A DNA stretch of 13,396 nucleotides, from contig JAGYNL010000224.1 of assembly GCA_018399865.1 (NCBI GenBank), positions 1 to 13,396 of the forward strand, in the 5' to 3' direction. The translations under genes and the position numbers were made by a program. Below are positions 5,735 to 13,394 of the stretch, piece by piece. Under the pieces are notes generated by a model. The model was given only the letters and a program-made list of their open reading frames with translations. It was not told the origin of the DNA and made no database searches. The stretch's first letter is position 1; the number at the start of each line of letters is the position of its first letter. The stretch comes from Candidatus Bipolaricaulota bacterium. GTDB lineage: Bacteria > Bipolaricaulota > Bipolaricaulia > UBA7950 > UBA9294.

Positions 5735-7189
5735 ATGGATTTTAGTTCACCTTCCTCATACTTGGCTCCGGCCTCATTGTTGACTTCAGAAGAGCTGGAG
5801 CAGGCCCGCGAGGCTACCTTGCAAGTCCTTGAGGAAGTCGGGGTAGATTTTCATTATGAGCCTTCACTTAAGTTACTTGCCAGCAATGGAGTCAAGCTAA
5901 AAGGGGAAAGGGCATACTTCCCGCGGGAGACCGTTGAGCATTATATGGGCCTAACACCGCCGACGTTTAGCCTGTACGGCCGCAGCAAGTCACTAGAGTT
6001 GAAGATAGGAGATAAAAGGCCCTTGCTTGCCGCTGGTTATGGCTGCCCATTCTTGGAAGGGCTAGACGGTACCAGACGCCCCGGAACAATAAATGATTAC
6101 GCTTCTCTAGTAAAGGCATGCGATGTGTCATCCTGCATAGATATAAACGGAGGAACGCTTGTGGAACCTCAGGATATAGCCATGCCTACAAGGCATCTCG
6201 ATATGCTCTTTCACACGCTCGAGCTAACGGAGAAACCTTTCTTAGGGAGTGTGAACGGCCGCATTGCTGCAGATGACACTATTCAGTTAGCAGCCATTGT
6301 ACGTGGTGGAGAGGAAGAACTAAGTAGTTTTCCCTATACTATCGCTCTAATCAACAGCAAGAGCCCCTTGGCGTTTGATGCCCGCATGCTTGAATCACTC
6401 CACGTTTATGTCTCTTACGGTCAGCCAGTGATTATTGCGCCATTTGTCATCTCAGGAGTATCAGGCCCCGTTACCTTGCTGGGCACATTGGTGCAGCATA
6501 ATGCGGAGGCATTGGCCGGAATTGTGCTTGCTCAGATGCTGAACCCCGGCGCACCTGTGATCTATGGCTCCGCTACCGCCGTGGCTGATATGCGCAGCGG
6601 CGCGCCTGCTATCGGAGCCCCAGAAACAGCCTTGCTGATCGGTGCCATAGCACAGCTTGGGCGAAGTTACGGCGTGCCCGTCCGTAGCGGCGGAGCCTTG
6701 AGCGATGCGAACACCTCAGACACCCAAGCTGGCTATGAGAAGATGATGAGTCTGTTGTTCAGCTTTTGGTCTGGTGTTGATCTTATATTGCACTCAGCCG
6801 GTATTCTCGACTCCTACATGATGATGTCTTTAGTTCAATTCGTTATTGATCTTGAGATGCTAGACTACATTAAGAGGCTCATGGCAGGAATGAGTTTATG
6901 TAAGGATGAACTTGCGCTTGCTGCAATCCGGCGTGCGGGGATCAACGGAGCATTCCTTACCGACCCTCACACACTGGCTTGTTTCAAAAAGGAGCTATTG
7001 GACCCAAGACTCAGCGATCGTACAGGCTACGAGCGTTGGCTGAGCCAAGGAAGATTATCCATCAATCAACGGGCGGCTCGCGGGTGGGAAGAGTTAATAG
7101 CTAAACATACAACCCCACGCCTGAAGCCGGATGTGGAACAACAGGTAAAAGCGTTTATCGCAAAGAGAAAAGAAAGGGAGGGCCAGTGA
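5735..7189 (+). CDS. MttB-superfamily methyltransferase, non-pyrrolysine, divergent copy 1
   Basis: This 484-residue protein belongs to the trimethylamine/quaternary-amine:corrinoid methyltransferase superfamily (COG5598), whose members move a methyl group from an amine to a corrinoid protein. Family features include the N-terminal helix LEQAREATLQVLEEVGVDF (about 21-39) and AYFPRETVEHYM (60-71). NGVKLKGERA precedes the latter. The barrel core has PVIIAPFVISGVSGPVTLLGTL (about 231-252) and NPGAPVIYGS. No in-frame amber codon exists, so no pyrrolysine. It diverges from the next two copies: they share GC(S/T)DSK and HDVGY, while here these positions read GALSDANTSDTQAGYE (about 320-335) and HSAGIL (353-358). 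The start at 5735, 2 nt after the regulator's TGA, is preferred over an upstream frame overlapping that gene. AGAGGA (5718-5723) lies 11 nt upstream. Its substrate is unknown and probably differs from that of copies 2 and 3. Confidence 0.87.
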   Translation: MDFSSPSSYLAPASLLTSEELEQAREATLQVLEEVGVDFHYEPSLKLLASNGVKLKGERAYFPRETVEHYMGLTPPTFSLYGRSKSLELKIGDKRPLLAAGYGCPFLEGLDGTRRPGTINDYASLVKACDVSSCIDINGGTLVEPQDIAMPTRHLDMLFHTLELTEKPFLGSVNGRIAADDTIQLAAIVRGGEEELSSFPYTIALINSKSPLAFDARMLESLHVYVSYGQPVIIAPFVISGVSGPVTLLGTLVQHNAEALAGIVLAQMLNPGAPVIYGSATAVADMRSGAPAIGAPETALLIGAIAQLGRSYGVPVRSGGALSDANTSDTQAGYEKMMSLLFSFWSGVDLILHSAGILDSYMMMSLVQFVIDLEMLDYIKRLMAGMSLCKDELALAAIRRAGINGAFLTDPHTLACFKKELLDPRLSDRTGYERWLSQGRLSINQRAARGWEELIAKHTTPRLKPDVEQQVKAFIAKRKEREGQ

Positions 7190-8646
7190 TTAAGAGTAAT
7201 CAGCTCATCTATGAAACTCCTCAATTTGAGGTATTGACTGAGGACATGCGGGAGGCCATCTTCTCGGCAGCGTTGGAAATTCTGCAGCGTACAGGCATAA
7301 CTATACAACAAGAAGATGCTTTGAACCTGCTGCGCGACGCGGGTGCAAGGGTGGTAGATGACGTTGCATACATCCCGGAACGCATGGTGCGACAGGCGCT
7401 TCATTCAGCGCCCAGCAAGATCTTGGTATACGACCGCGACGGCAACCCAGCAATGCGGCTAGAACCAGGTTATTACTACTTTGGTACCGGTTCAGAGTGT
7501 CCTAACATTCTGGATACTGAGACCGGTGAAATAAGACACTTTCTTCAGAATGACATAAATAATTCTGTCACTGTAATGGACGCTCTTGACAACATTGATT
7601 TTGTGATGTCCCTTGGAATTATCTGGGATAGGCCAGTACATGTAGCTGACATAGTACAGTTCCAAGAAATGGTTTTTAATACTACTAAACCAATAGTTTT
7701 TACCTCGTATGACAAACGAGGTAACGAGGATATTTACAAAATGGCAGCCATAGCTGCCGGAGATGAGAACGAGCTCACTGCTCATCCCTTCATCATTCAC
7801 TACATTGAACCATCCAGTCCTCTAAGAGCATCTAAGGAAGCGTTAGAGAAGCTTCTTTTCTGCGCTGAGAATGGAATTCCCGCTATCTACACACCGTGCC
7901 CCTCAGGGGGAGCAACTGCTCCGGTAACAATGGCCGGGACCTTAGCCCAAACTCTAGCTGAATCGCTGAGCGGAATAGTCGTATCTCAGCTCAAGCAACC
8001 TGGTGCGCCGGTGATTCTTGGTGGAGTACTTACCGTTATGGATATGAAAACCACCACCTATCTCTATGGAGGCCCAGAGTTCCACACGATGGAAGCAGCG
8101 CTAGGCGAGATCGGTAAGTATCTAGGGATTCCGGTATTCGGGACAGCTGGATGTAGCGATTCTAAGGTAGTTGACCAGCAAGCAGCTATCGAAGGAACGT
8201 TGTCCATAGCTCTGGGCATGCTAAGCGGGGCTAACCTTATCCACGACGTGGGATATCTCAGCTCTGGACTAGTTGGATCTAACGATATGCTAGTAATGTC
8301 AAATGAGACTATTGGTATGATGAAGCGCTTCATGCGCGGAATAAAGGTAGACGAGGAGAGTCTAGCCCTGGACCTGATAGACAAGGTAGGACCCAAGGGA
8401 AACTTCCTTGCAGAGTCGCATACTATGAGACACTTCAAGCAAGAACAATGGTATCCTGAACTCCTCGACAGAAGAGGATATGACAGATGGGATAAGGAAG
8501 GCGGTAGAAGCTTGGGGCAAAAAGTGAACGAAAAGACCAAGAGAATCCTGCGTGAGCACAAACCAAAACCATTGGAGGATTCTAAGCAGAAAGAAATCCT
8601 CGATTTGATCGCTCACGAGGAGAAGAACCGCCAGGTGAGATATTAG
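7186..8646 (+). CDS. MttB-superfamily methyltransferase, non-pyrrolysine, copy 2 (glycine-betaine type candidate)
   Basis: This 486-residue amine:corrinoid methyltransferase homolog starts with GTG at 7186, sharing GTGA with the previous gene's stop, behind a GGGAGG SD. Copy 3 resembles it closely. Shared blocks include YIPERMVRQALHSAPS (62-77), YDRDG (82-86), FGTGSECPN (99-107) and ENGIPAIYTPCPSGGATAPVTMAGTLA. The block GTAGCSDSKVVDQQAAIEGTLS follows (319-340), then SGANLIHDVGYLSSG (347-361) and a C-terminal GYDRW. There is no internal TAG. In archaeal MttB the pyrrolysine is residue 334 of a similar-length protein, so it should fall near the GCSDSK block here, by length comparison only. Known non-pyrrolysine relatives (MtgB, MtpB, MtcB, MtyB) demethylate quaternary amines. 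With ProVWX downstream, glycine betaine or a similar betaine is the likeliest substrate. Confidence 0.9.
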   Translation: MIKSNQLIYETPQFEVLTEDMREAIFSAALEILQRTGITIQQEDALNLLRDAGARVVDDVAYIPERMVRQALHSAPSKILVYDRDGNPAMRLEPGYYYFGTGSECPNILDTETGEIRHFLQNDINNSVTVMDALDNIDFVMSLGIIWDRPVHVADIVQFQEMVFNTTKPIVFTSYDKRGNEDIYKMAAIAAGDENELTAHPFIIHYIEPSSPLRASKEALEKLLFCAENGIPAIYTPCPSGGATAPVTMAGTLAQTLAESLSGIVVSQLKQPGAPVILGGVLTVMDMKTTTYLYGGPEFHTMEAALGEIGKYLGIPVFGTAGCSDSKVVDQQAAIEGTLSIALGMLSGANLIHDVGYLSSGLVGSNDMLVMSNETIGMMKRFMRGIKVDEESLALDLIDKVGPKGNFLAESHTMRHFKQEQWYPELLDRRGYDRWDKEGGRSLGQKVNEKTKRILREHKPKPLEDSKQKEILDLIAHEEKNRQVRY

Positions 8647-8655
8647 GAGGGTTGG

Positions 8656-10101
8656 ATGCGTACAGATAAAGCAAACGTTGTAAGAAGGACTAGTATAGGA
8701 TATAGGGTACTGTCAGAAAGCCAGATCGTGGCAGTTCATCAAGCCTCATTACAGATTCTCGATAGAACTGGTGTATTCATCCAATCGGAGGCAGTTCGGG
8801 ATCTACTCGCCAAAGCTGGGTGCAGAGTAAAAGGCGAAAAAGTCTACATACCTCCACATCTGGCAGAATGGGCTATAGACGTTGCTCCCAGCCAATTCCT
8901 CCTCTACGACCGCAATGGCGAGAATCCACTGACTGTCGGGGGACACAACACATACTTCGGTCTTGGCCCAACCCTGCTCAATATGCTTGACCCGCAGACC
9001 GGTAAGAGGCGCCGATTCACCAAGGGCGACACAGAGAAGGCTGTACGATTGGTGGATGCGTTGCCAAACGTAGATTGGGCGATGGCTTACGGCACAATAA
9101 GCGATCACAAGCCTGAGCACTCTGACCGGCATGAGTTTGAGGCGATGGTAGAGAATACATCAAAGCCCCTTGTAATCTGGAGCTACACTACTGAAGGTCT
9201 GAAGGACATCGTGGATATGGCCTCCATAGTTGCCGGCTCGCAGGACAAACTTATAGAACGTCCATTCATGGTTTCTTACTCGGAGCCAATCTCCCCTCTT
9301 ACTCATGACAAGACAGCAGGAGATAAGCTCCTTCTAGCTGCAGATTATGGTATCCCTATAATTCATACGCCGGTATCTCAAGGAGGAGCAAGCTCTCCAG
9401 TAACCCTAGCTGGGATACTCGCCCTGGTGAACGCGGAGAACCTCAGCGGCTTAGTTATTTCACAGCTAAGAAAGCAGGGGGTTCCATTTGTGGTAGGCGG
9501 TGTCATATCGATCATGGATATGGCTAACGCACAACTATCGTATGGTGCACCAGAATTAGACCTGCTCATGGCAGCGTACATGGATATTGCCCATCACTAC
9601 AACCTGCCAACCTGGGGAACAGGCGGTTGCACAGATTCGAAGATAGTGGACGAACAAGCGGCCATAGAGGCCACGCTTTCGGTTCTGTTTTCAGCTTTAA
9701 GCGGCGCCAATCTAGTTCACGACGTGGGATATATGGAATCAGGTAGTACCGGATCCCTGGAGATGATAGCCATGGTTGATGAGATCATTGGCCAGGTAAA
9801 ACGGATAGTGAGAGGAATTGCTGTAGATGAAGACCATCTAGCGGTAGACGTCGTGGATGAAGTGGGCCCAGGAGGGAACTATCTTACCACCAAACACACG
9901 ATGAAATACTTCAAAGATGAGATATGGTACCCCACGTTGATGGACCGCCAGAACATCGATAGGTGGAAGAAATCGGGGCAGAAAACGATGGGAGATAGAC
10001 TCAAAGAGAAGGTTCAAGACATACTAAGCACCCATGAACCCACTCCATTACCTGAGGATATCAAAGCATCTCTAGCCTCAGTAACGCGAAAGCTAGAATA
10101 G
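8656..10101 (+). CDS. MttB-superfamily methyltransferase, non-pyrrolysine, copy 3
   Basis: This 481-residue protein is a paralog of copy 2, with matching blocks along its whole length. Examples are YIPPHLAEWAIDVAPSQ (64-80), YDRNG, YFGLGPTLLNMLDPQTG (100-116), PFMVSYSEPISPLTHDK and SQGGASSPVTLAGILA. Others are GTGGCTDSKIVDEQAAIEAT (321-340), SGANLVHDVGYMESG (349-363) and WYPTLMDRQNIDRW. The SD AGGAGGG (8645-8651) overlaps the previous gene's TAG, 4-5 nt before the ATG. Copies 2 and 3 lie in the same reading frame, separated by one TAG and three codons. The pair probably arose by tandem duplication followed by divergence. Two related enzymes could act on different betaines, or on successive methylation states, but the sequence does not decide this. 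No corrinoid protein gene lies next to it, unlike many known mtg/mtt loci. Confidence 0.9.
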   Translation: MRTDKANVVRRTSIGYRVLSESQIVAVHQASLQILDRTGVFIQSEAVRDLLAKAGCRVKGEKVYIPPHLAEWAIDVAPSQFLLYDRNGENPLTVGGHNTYFGLGPTLLNMLDPQTGKRRRFTKGDTEKAVRLVDALPNVDWAMAYGTISDHKPEHSDRHEFEAMVENTSKPLVIWSYTTEGLKDIVDMASIVAGSQDKLIERPFMVSYSEPISPLTHDKTAGDKLLLAADYGIPIIHTPVSQGGASSPVTLAGILALVNAENLSGLVISQLRKQGVPFVVGGVISIMDMANAQLSYGAPELDLLMAAYMDIAHHYNLPTWGTGGCTDSKIVDEQAAIEATLSVLFSALSGANLVHDVGYMESGSTGSLEMIAMVDEIIGQVKRIVRGIAVDEDHLAVDVVDEVGPGGNYLTTKHTMKYFKDEIWYPTLMDRQNIDRWKKSGQKTMGDRLKEKVQDILSTHEPTPLPEDIKASLASVTRKLE

Positions 10102-10113
10102 ATCAATGTATCT

Positions 10114-11322
10114 ATGATAAGAGCAGAAGGCGTCTATAAGATTTTCGGTGACAAGCCTCAAAAGGCGATAAAGCTACTAGAACAGGGCAAAAGCAAGGCT
10201 GAAGTCCAGGCGGAAACTGGGCAGGTTGTTGCTAATCAGAATATTAGCTTCGAACAAAAGGCCGGTGAACTGTTCGTGATTATGGGGCTTTCGGGTAGCG
10301 GCAAGTCAACATTTCTCCGCTGCGTCAACCGCCTCGTACAGCCTACTTTGGGAAGAATCTTCCTTGCCATTGACCCGAAAAACCCAGTGGAAATAACAGC
10401 TGTTAGTAAGGCCATGTTACGTGGAATAAGAGAAACACAGATCAGCATGGTGTTCCAGGGCTTTGCTTTGTTTCCCCATCGCAAAGTTTTATCAAACGTT
10501 ACTTTCAGCTTAGAGATACAGGGAGTGGCAAAAAGCGAGTTATTAAAGCGCGGAAACGAGATGTTAGAAATAGTGGGGCTCAGCGCATGGGGGGATACTT
10601 ACCCTGCGCAGCTTTCGGGAGGCATGCAACAACGAGTTGGTTTGGCCCGCGCCCTGGTTACCGGAGCCCCTGTGGTTTTAATGGACGAGGCATTCAGCGC
10701 ACTGGACCCGTTAATTAGAGTAAATATGCAAGATGAGCTGCTCAATCTGCAGTCACATTTTAAGCGATCGATCCTGTTTGTAACTCACGACCTTGATGAG
10801 GCCCTTAGACTAGGCGATCGAATCGCTATCATGGAGCAGGGACGTTTCGTGCAGATAGGGACCCCTGAGGACATCCTTGTTAATCCTAATACTGAATACG
10901 TAGAGAGATTCGTGGAAAACGCCGATCCCTCAAACGTAGTCTCAGCGGGAACCATCGCCACTCCCGTGGCGAGTCTTACACGCTTGGATCGGAGTACTTA
11001 CCAATTAGCCGACTCAGATACGGTGATGGTGGACGAAGAAGGCCGCCCAACTGAGGCCGTGTTAAATGCGGTCCGTAGACCTGTACTGCTTCACAATGAG
11101 GTTACCGACGAAAGTCCTGCCTGTTTCTTAGCGGTCCGATCAGGCGAGTCAATCCGAACCGTGATGAAAGTACGTATGGATTCATCACCTGTGCTGTCGA
11201 GACCTGACCCGCTCTTCATCGTCGACGAAAATCGTGCTCTACAAGGCGTTATCATGGAATGTAATATCTTACATGGCCTCCTACTCAAAGGTAAACAGAG
11301 GAGCTATTATGAACACCAATAA
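10114..11322 (+). CDS. proV: Glycine betaine/proline-type ABC transporter ATPase (ProV/OpuAA)
   Basis: This is the cytoplasmic ATPase that drives quaternary-amine import with the ProW permease and ProX binding protein encoded next. The 402 residues include the ProV-specific N-terminal GDKPQKAIKLLEQGKSK segment (12-28) and Walker A GLSGSGKST (58-66). The Q-loop VFQGFALFPH (113-122), signature LSGGMQQRVGLARAL (167-181), Walker B VVLMDEAFSALDP (187-199) and switch histidine THD (His225) follow. Residues about 290-395 align with the tandem CBS region that senses ionic strength in osmoregulatory homologs, but look eroded (pieces such as LFIVDENRALQGVI). No SD precedes the ATG, 12 nt after copy 3's TAG, so translation is probably coupled. 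Placement in a catabolic operon suggests a role in nutrition more than in osmotic protection. Confidence 0.93.
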   Translation: MIRAEGVYKIFGDKPQKAIKLLEQGKSKAEVQAETGQVVANQNISFEQKAGELFVIMGLSGSGKSTFLRCVNRLVQPTLGRIFLAIDPKNPVEITAVSKAMLRGIRETQISMVFQGFALFPHRKVLSNVTFSLEIQGVAKSELLKRGNEMLEIVGLSAWGDTYPAQLSGGMQQRVGLARALVTGAPVVLMDEAFSALDPLIRVNMQDELLNLQSHFKRSILFVTHDLDEALRLGDRIAIMEQGRFVQIGTPEDILVNPNTEYVERFVENADPSNVVSAGTIATPVASLTRLDRSTYQLADSDTVMVDEEGRPTEAVLNAVRRPVLLHNEVTDESPACFLAVRSGESIRTVMKVRMDSSPVLSRPDPLFIVDENRALQGVIMECNILHGLLLKGKQRSYYEHQ

Positions 11323-12298
11323 GAATGCAAGCGCCATGTGGCTGTTTGCTGGGCTACTTGCAGGCGTCGCTATCATTGCTACAGCGCAGGAGTATGGGGC
11401 GGCACTGCTGCGAAGAATCGGCGCTTCCGGGTTCATTCCACTAGATGATTGGATTGAGGTCGCGGTCGATTGGATAGCCATGACCTTCATGGTTTTTTTT
11501 GACACGATTGCGCTTGTAGTAAACACAGCATATGCGCTCGTACTGTCCTTTTTCGAGCTCTTCCCGATATTCTACGCTGAAATAGGAGGCGCGGCTGTGC
11601 CTTTCCCTTTGCTGGCCATATTTGTTTTGCCTTTGATGTGGTGGTTGGGAAGAAGTATTTGGACGGCATTGTTCAGCATGATTGCCCTGTGGTTAATAGC
11701 TAGTTTTGGATTGTGGCAACAGGCATTAATGACCCTATCCCTAACCCTAACCTCAGCTTCCATCGCCCTAGCGCTAGGGATACCAATCGGAATATGGGCC
11801 GGGCGTTCTGATCGAGTTGAAACAGTCGTCAGACCAGTGCTGGACTTTATGCAGACATTACCGGTATTCGTGTGGCTCATTCCGACAGTGATACTATTCG
11901 GGCTTGGGGCCGCGCCTGGCGCAGTAGCAACCATAATCTTTGCTTTGCCTCCGGCCGTGCGCCTCACAAGCCTTGGCATACGAGAAGTTCCCCACGAGTT
12001 GGTAGAGGCAGCGCAAGCTTTCGGGTGCACATCCATGCAACTTCTGTGGAAGGTCCAACTTCCTGTAGCGCGACCATCGATAATGGCGGGCGTGAATCAG
12101 ACGATCATGCTTGCACTGTCTATGGTCGTTGTGGCAGCCCTGATCGGATCAGGAGGATTAGGTGCCGAGGTAATACGCGGAATTCAACGTATGTTAGTTG
12201 GAAAAGGGTTTGTTGCAGGAATAAGCGTGGTATTTATTGCCATCATATTTGATAGAGCCACCCGCAACATAGGACACAAGAAGAATCAAAAGACGTGA
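11309..12298 (+). CDS. proW: Glycine betaine/proline-type ABC transporter permease (ProW/OpuAB)
   Basis: This inner-membrane subunit pairs with ProV and ProX. The 329 residues begin MNTNKN at an ATG overlapping the last 14 nt of proV, behind AGAGGAG at 11297-11303. A longer frame from 11234 is rejected because it would run deep into proV and lacks a comparable SD. A first TM (about 10-26) is followed by IPLDDWIEVAVDWI (43-56), a family-typical element before the core. The core has several TM helices, ALGIPIGIWAGRSDRVETVVRPVLDFMQTLPVFVWLIP (about 155-192), and the ATPase-coupling EAA loop VEAAQAFGCTSMQLLWKVQLPVARPSIMAGVNQTIMLALSMVV. The latter and GGLGAEVIRGIQ are hallmarks of ProW/OpuAB. Confidence 0.93.
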   Translation: MNTNKNASAMWLFAGLLAGVAIIATAQEYGAALLRRIGASGFIPLDDWIEVAVDWIAMTFMVFFDTIALVVNTAYALVLSFFELFPIFYAEIGGAAVPFPLLAIFVLPLMWWLGRSIWTALFSMIALWLIASFGLWQQALMTLSLTLTSASIALALGIPIGIWAGRSDRVETVVRPVLDFMQTLPVFVWLIPTVILFGLGAAPGAVATIIFALPPAVRLTSLGIREVPHELVEAAQAFGCTSMQLLWKVQLPVARPSIMAGVNQTIMLALSMVVVAALIGSGGLGAEVIRGIQRMLVGKGFVAGISVVFIAIIFDRATRNIGHKKNQKT

Positions 12299-12385
12299 CC
12301 GTGTCCACCAATTTGCTACAGGAGGTGATTAATAGCGAGAACACGTTTTCAGGCAAGTTGCACACAACAAAAGGAGGGAGAAGTG
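12299..12385 (+). promoter_or_regulatory. proW-proX spacer with an orphan Shine-Dalgarno
   Basis: The 87-nt gap is the largest within cluster 2. AGGAGGTGA at 12320-12328 is an excellent anti-SD match, but no ATG, and no GTG or TTG at workable spacing, follows it. The GTG within it starts a 23-codon frame that runs to TAG 12394-12396, but the SD overlaps that codon. The working site for proX is AGGAGG at 12372-12377. I see no promoter or terminator hairpin here. The gap may let binding-protein translation be set apart from the upstream genes. Confidence 0.45.
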
Positions 12386-13276
12386 ATGCAAAATAGAATT
12401 AGGCAGACAATCGAACTAGGATTACTGATCTCGATACTGGTGATGTCGCTGGCCGTACCAGGCATAGCCGCAAGCAACGAAAATCTAACATTCGGCGTGG
12501 TTCCCTGGTCGGAATCGCTGGCAGTCGGAAGCCTTATCACCTACATCCTGGAAGAAGAAATAGGACAACCAGTTGAGGTGATAAACCCCGATATCGGAGT
12601 GGCGTACCAGGCCATGATCAACGGAGACCTTGATTTGTTCGTAGAATCTTGGCTTTACGTAACGCATGAGGCCTACTGGGAAGAGTCCGCGGCAAAGCTG
12701 CGCGATTTCGGACCAATATATGAGGATGCTTTGTTGTGTTGGGCCGTTCCTGCTTATGTTCCCGAGGACGTTGTATCTTCCGTAACCGATCTGGGGAAGC
12801 AGGAAGTATGGGAGAAAATGAATGGAGAGATTGTTGGTATCGATCCTGGATCAGGTTTGATGCAGCACTCCTCCGTGATGATGGAGGATTATCCAGAACT
12901 TGCCAATTGGAAACTAATAGAGTCCAGCGATGCTGCCATGGTCGCTGAACTCAAACGCAGAACGATGCGTGATGAATGGACTGTCGTTACCCTGTGGCAG
13001 CCTCATTCAGCCTTCGGTAGGTTCGACCTGCGTGTACTGGACGAGCCCAAGAAGATACTAGGAGCAGAGGAAGAGATCCACATGGTGGGTCGGCAGGACT
13101 TCACAGCTAAGTTTGGAAACGATGTTAGCACCTTCTTAAGCAGGTTCTATCTCACGATAGATCAGATGTCTGAACTTACGCTGCTCTATGAGGAGGACGA
13201 GGCCACAGCGGCACCTACATTTATGGCAAAGTACCCGAAGCTCATCCACTATTTTGTTACCGGGGAAATCGACTAA
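12386..13276 (+). CDS. proX: Glycine betaine-type substrate-binding protein (ProX/OpuAC)
   Basis: This periplasmic binding protein captures a betaine-like solute for ProVW. The 296 residues begin with a signal peptide (hydrophobic 10-25, ending GIAAS, likely cut after about residue 29) and lack a lipobox cysteine. Family features are TFGVVPWSESLAVGSLITYILEE (35-57), VINPDIGVAYQAMINGDLDLFVESWLYVTH (65-94) and GIDPGSGLMQHS (151-162). WTVVTLWQPHSAF is at 198-210. Trp41, Trp89 and Trp204 are candidates for the aromatic box that holds a quaternary ammonium group. I chose the ATG at 12386, 8 nt after AGGAGG (12372-12377), over the adjacent GTG at 12383 (5 nt). Its position as last gene, with its own strong SD, fits the high dose usual for binding proteins. 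Glycine betaine is the default ligand; carnitine, choline or proline betaine are not excluded. Confidence 0.93.
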   Translation: MQNRIRQTIELGLLISILVMSLAVPGIAASNENLTFGVVPWSESLAVGSLITYILEEEIGQPVEVINPDIGVAYQAMINGDLDLFVESWLYVTHEAYWEESAAKLRDFGPIYEDALLCWAVPAYVPEDVVSSVTDLGKQEVWEKMNGEIVGIDPGSGLMQHSSVMMEDYPELANWKLIESSDAAMVAELKRRTMRDEWTVVTLWQPHSAFGRFDLRVLDEPKKILGAEEEIHMVGRQDFTAKFGNDVSTFLSRFYLTIDQMSELTLLYEEDEATAAPTFMAKYPKLIHYFVTGEID

Positions 13277-13297
13277 GACAAAGAAAGGAAGTTAGGG

Positions 13298-13331
13298 GTG
13301 GCAAGGAGGAGGTATTCCTTCTCCTTGCCAT
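13298..13331 (+). terminator. Strong hairpin after proX
   Basis: TGGCAAGGAGGAGG (13299-13312) pairs with CCTTCTCCTTGCCA (13317-13330) around the loop TATT. All 14 positions pair, with one G-U, and a further G-U closes at 13298/13331. There is no U-tract afterwards (GTAATGAAG). It marks the end of the operon or protects its 3' end, and may be a terminator that does not depend on a U-run, or a pause site for Rho. Confidence 0.65.
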
Positions 13332-13348
13332 GTAATGAAGTGCAAAAT

Positions 13349-13394
13349 TCATCTTGACAGTAACTGAAGCATAGGTTACAGTTCGCCAAGATGA
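13349..13394 (+). promoter_or_regulatory. Promoter-like boxes inside an interrupted dyad at the right edge
   Basis: TTGACA (13354-13359) and TACAGT (13377-13382, four of six -10 consensus bases) are 17 bp apart and point to a gene starting beyond the window. The boxes lie within a dyad: TCATCTTG (13349-13356) is the reverse complement of CAAGATGA (13387-13394), and GTAAC (13360-13364) is the reverse complement of GTTAC (13375-13379). This could be an operator or a leader structure. It is cut short by the window end, so its full form is unknown. Confidence 0.5.

Noticed and set aside
8064..8561. A 165-codon open frame on the minus strand.
   Set aside because: It lies wholly inside MttB copy 2, has no recognisable family or initiation signals, and is Ser/Pro/Leu/Arg-rich as expected of an antisense shadow.
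7186..10101. Pyrrolysine-encoding mttB genes.
   Set aside because: All three MttB frames are full length without an internal amber codon.
11733..11752. Telomere-like CCCTA repeats (CCCTATCCCTAACCCTAACC).
   Set aside because: They lie inside proW and encode a normal Leu/Thr/Ser-rich membrane stretch; there are fewer than four units and no wider repeat.
11572..12036. A 154-codon open frame on the minus strand.
   Set aside because: It is the reverse shadow of proW, with no SD and no recognisable domain.
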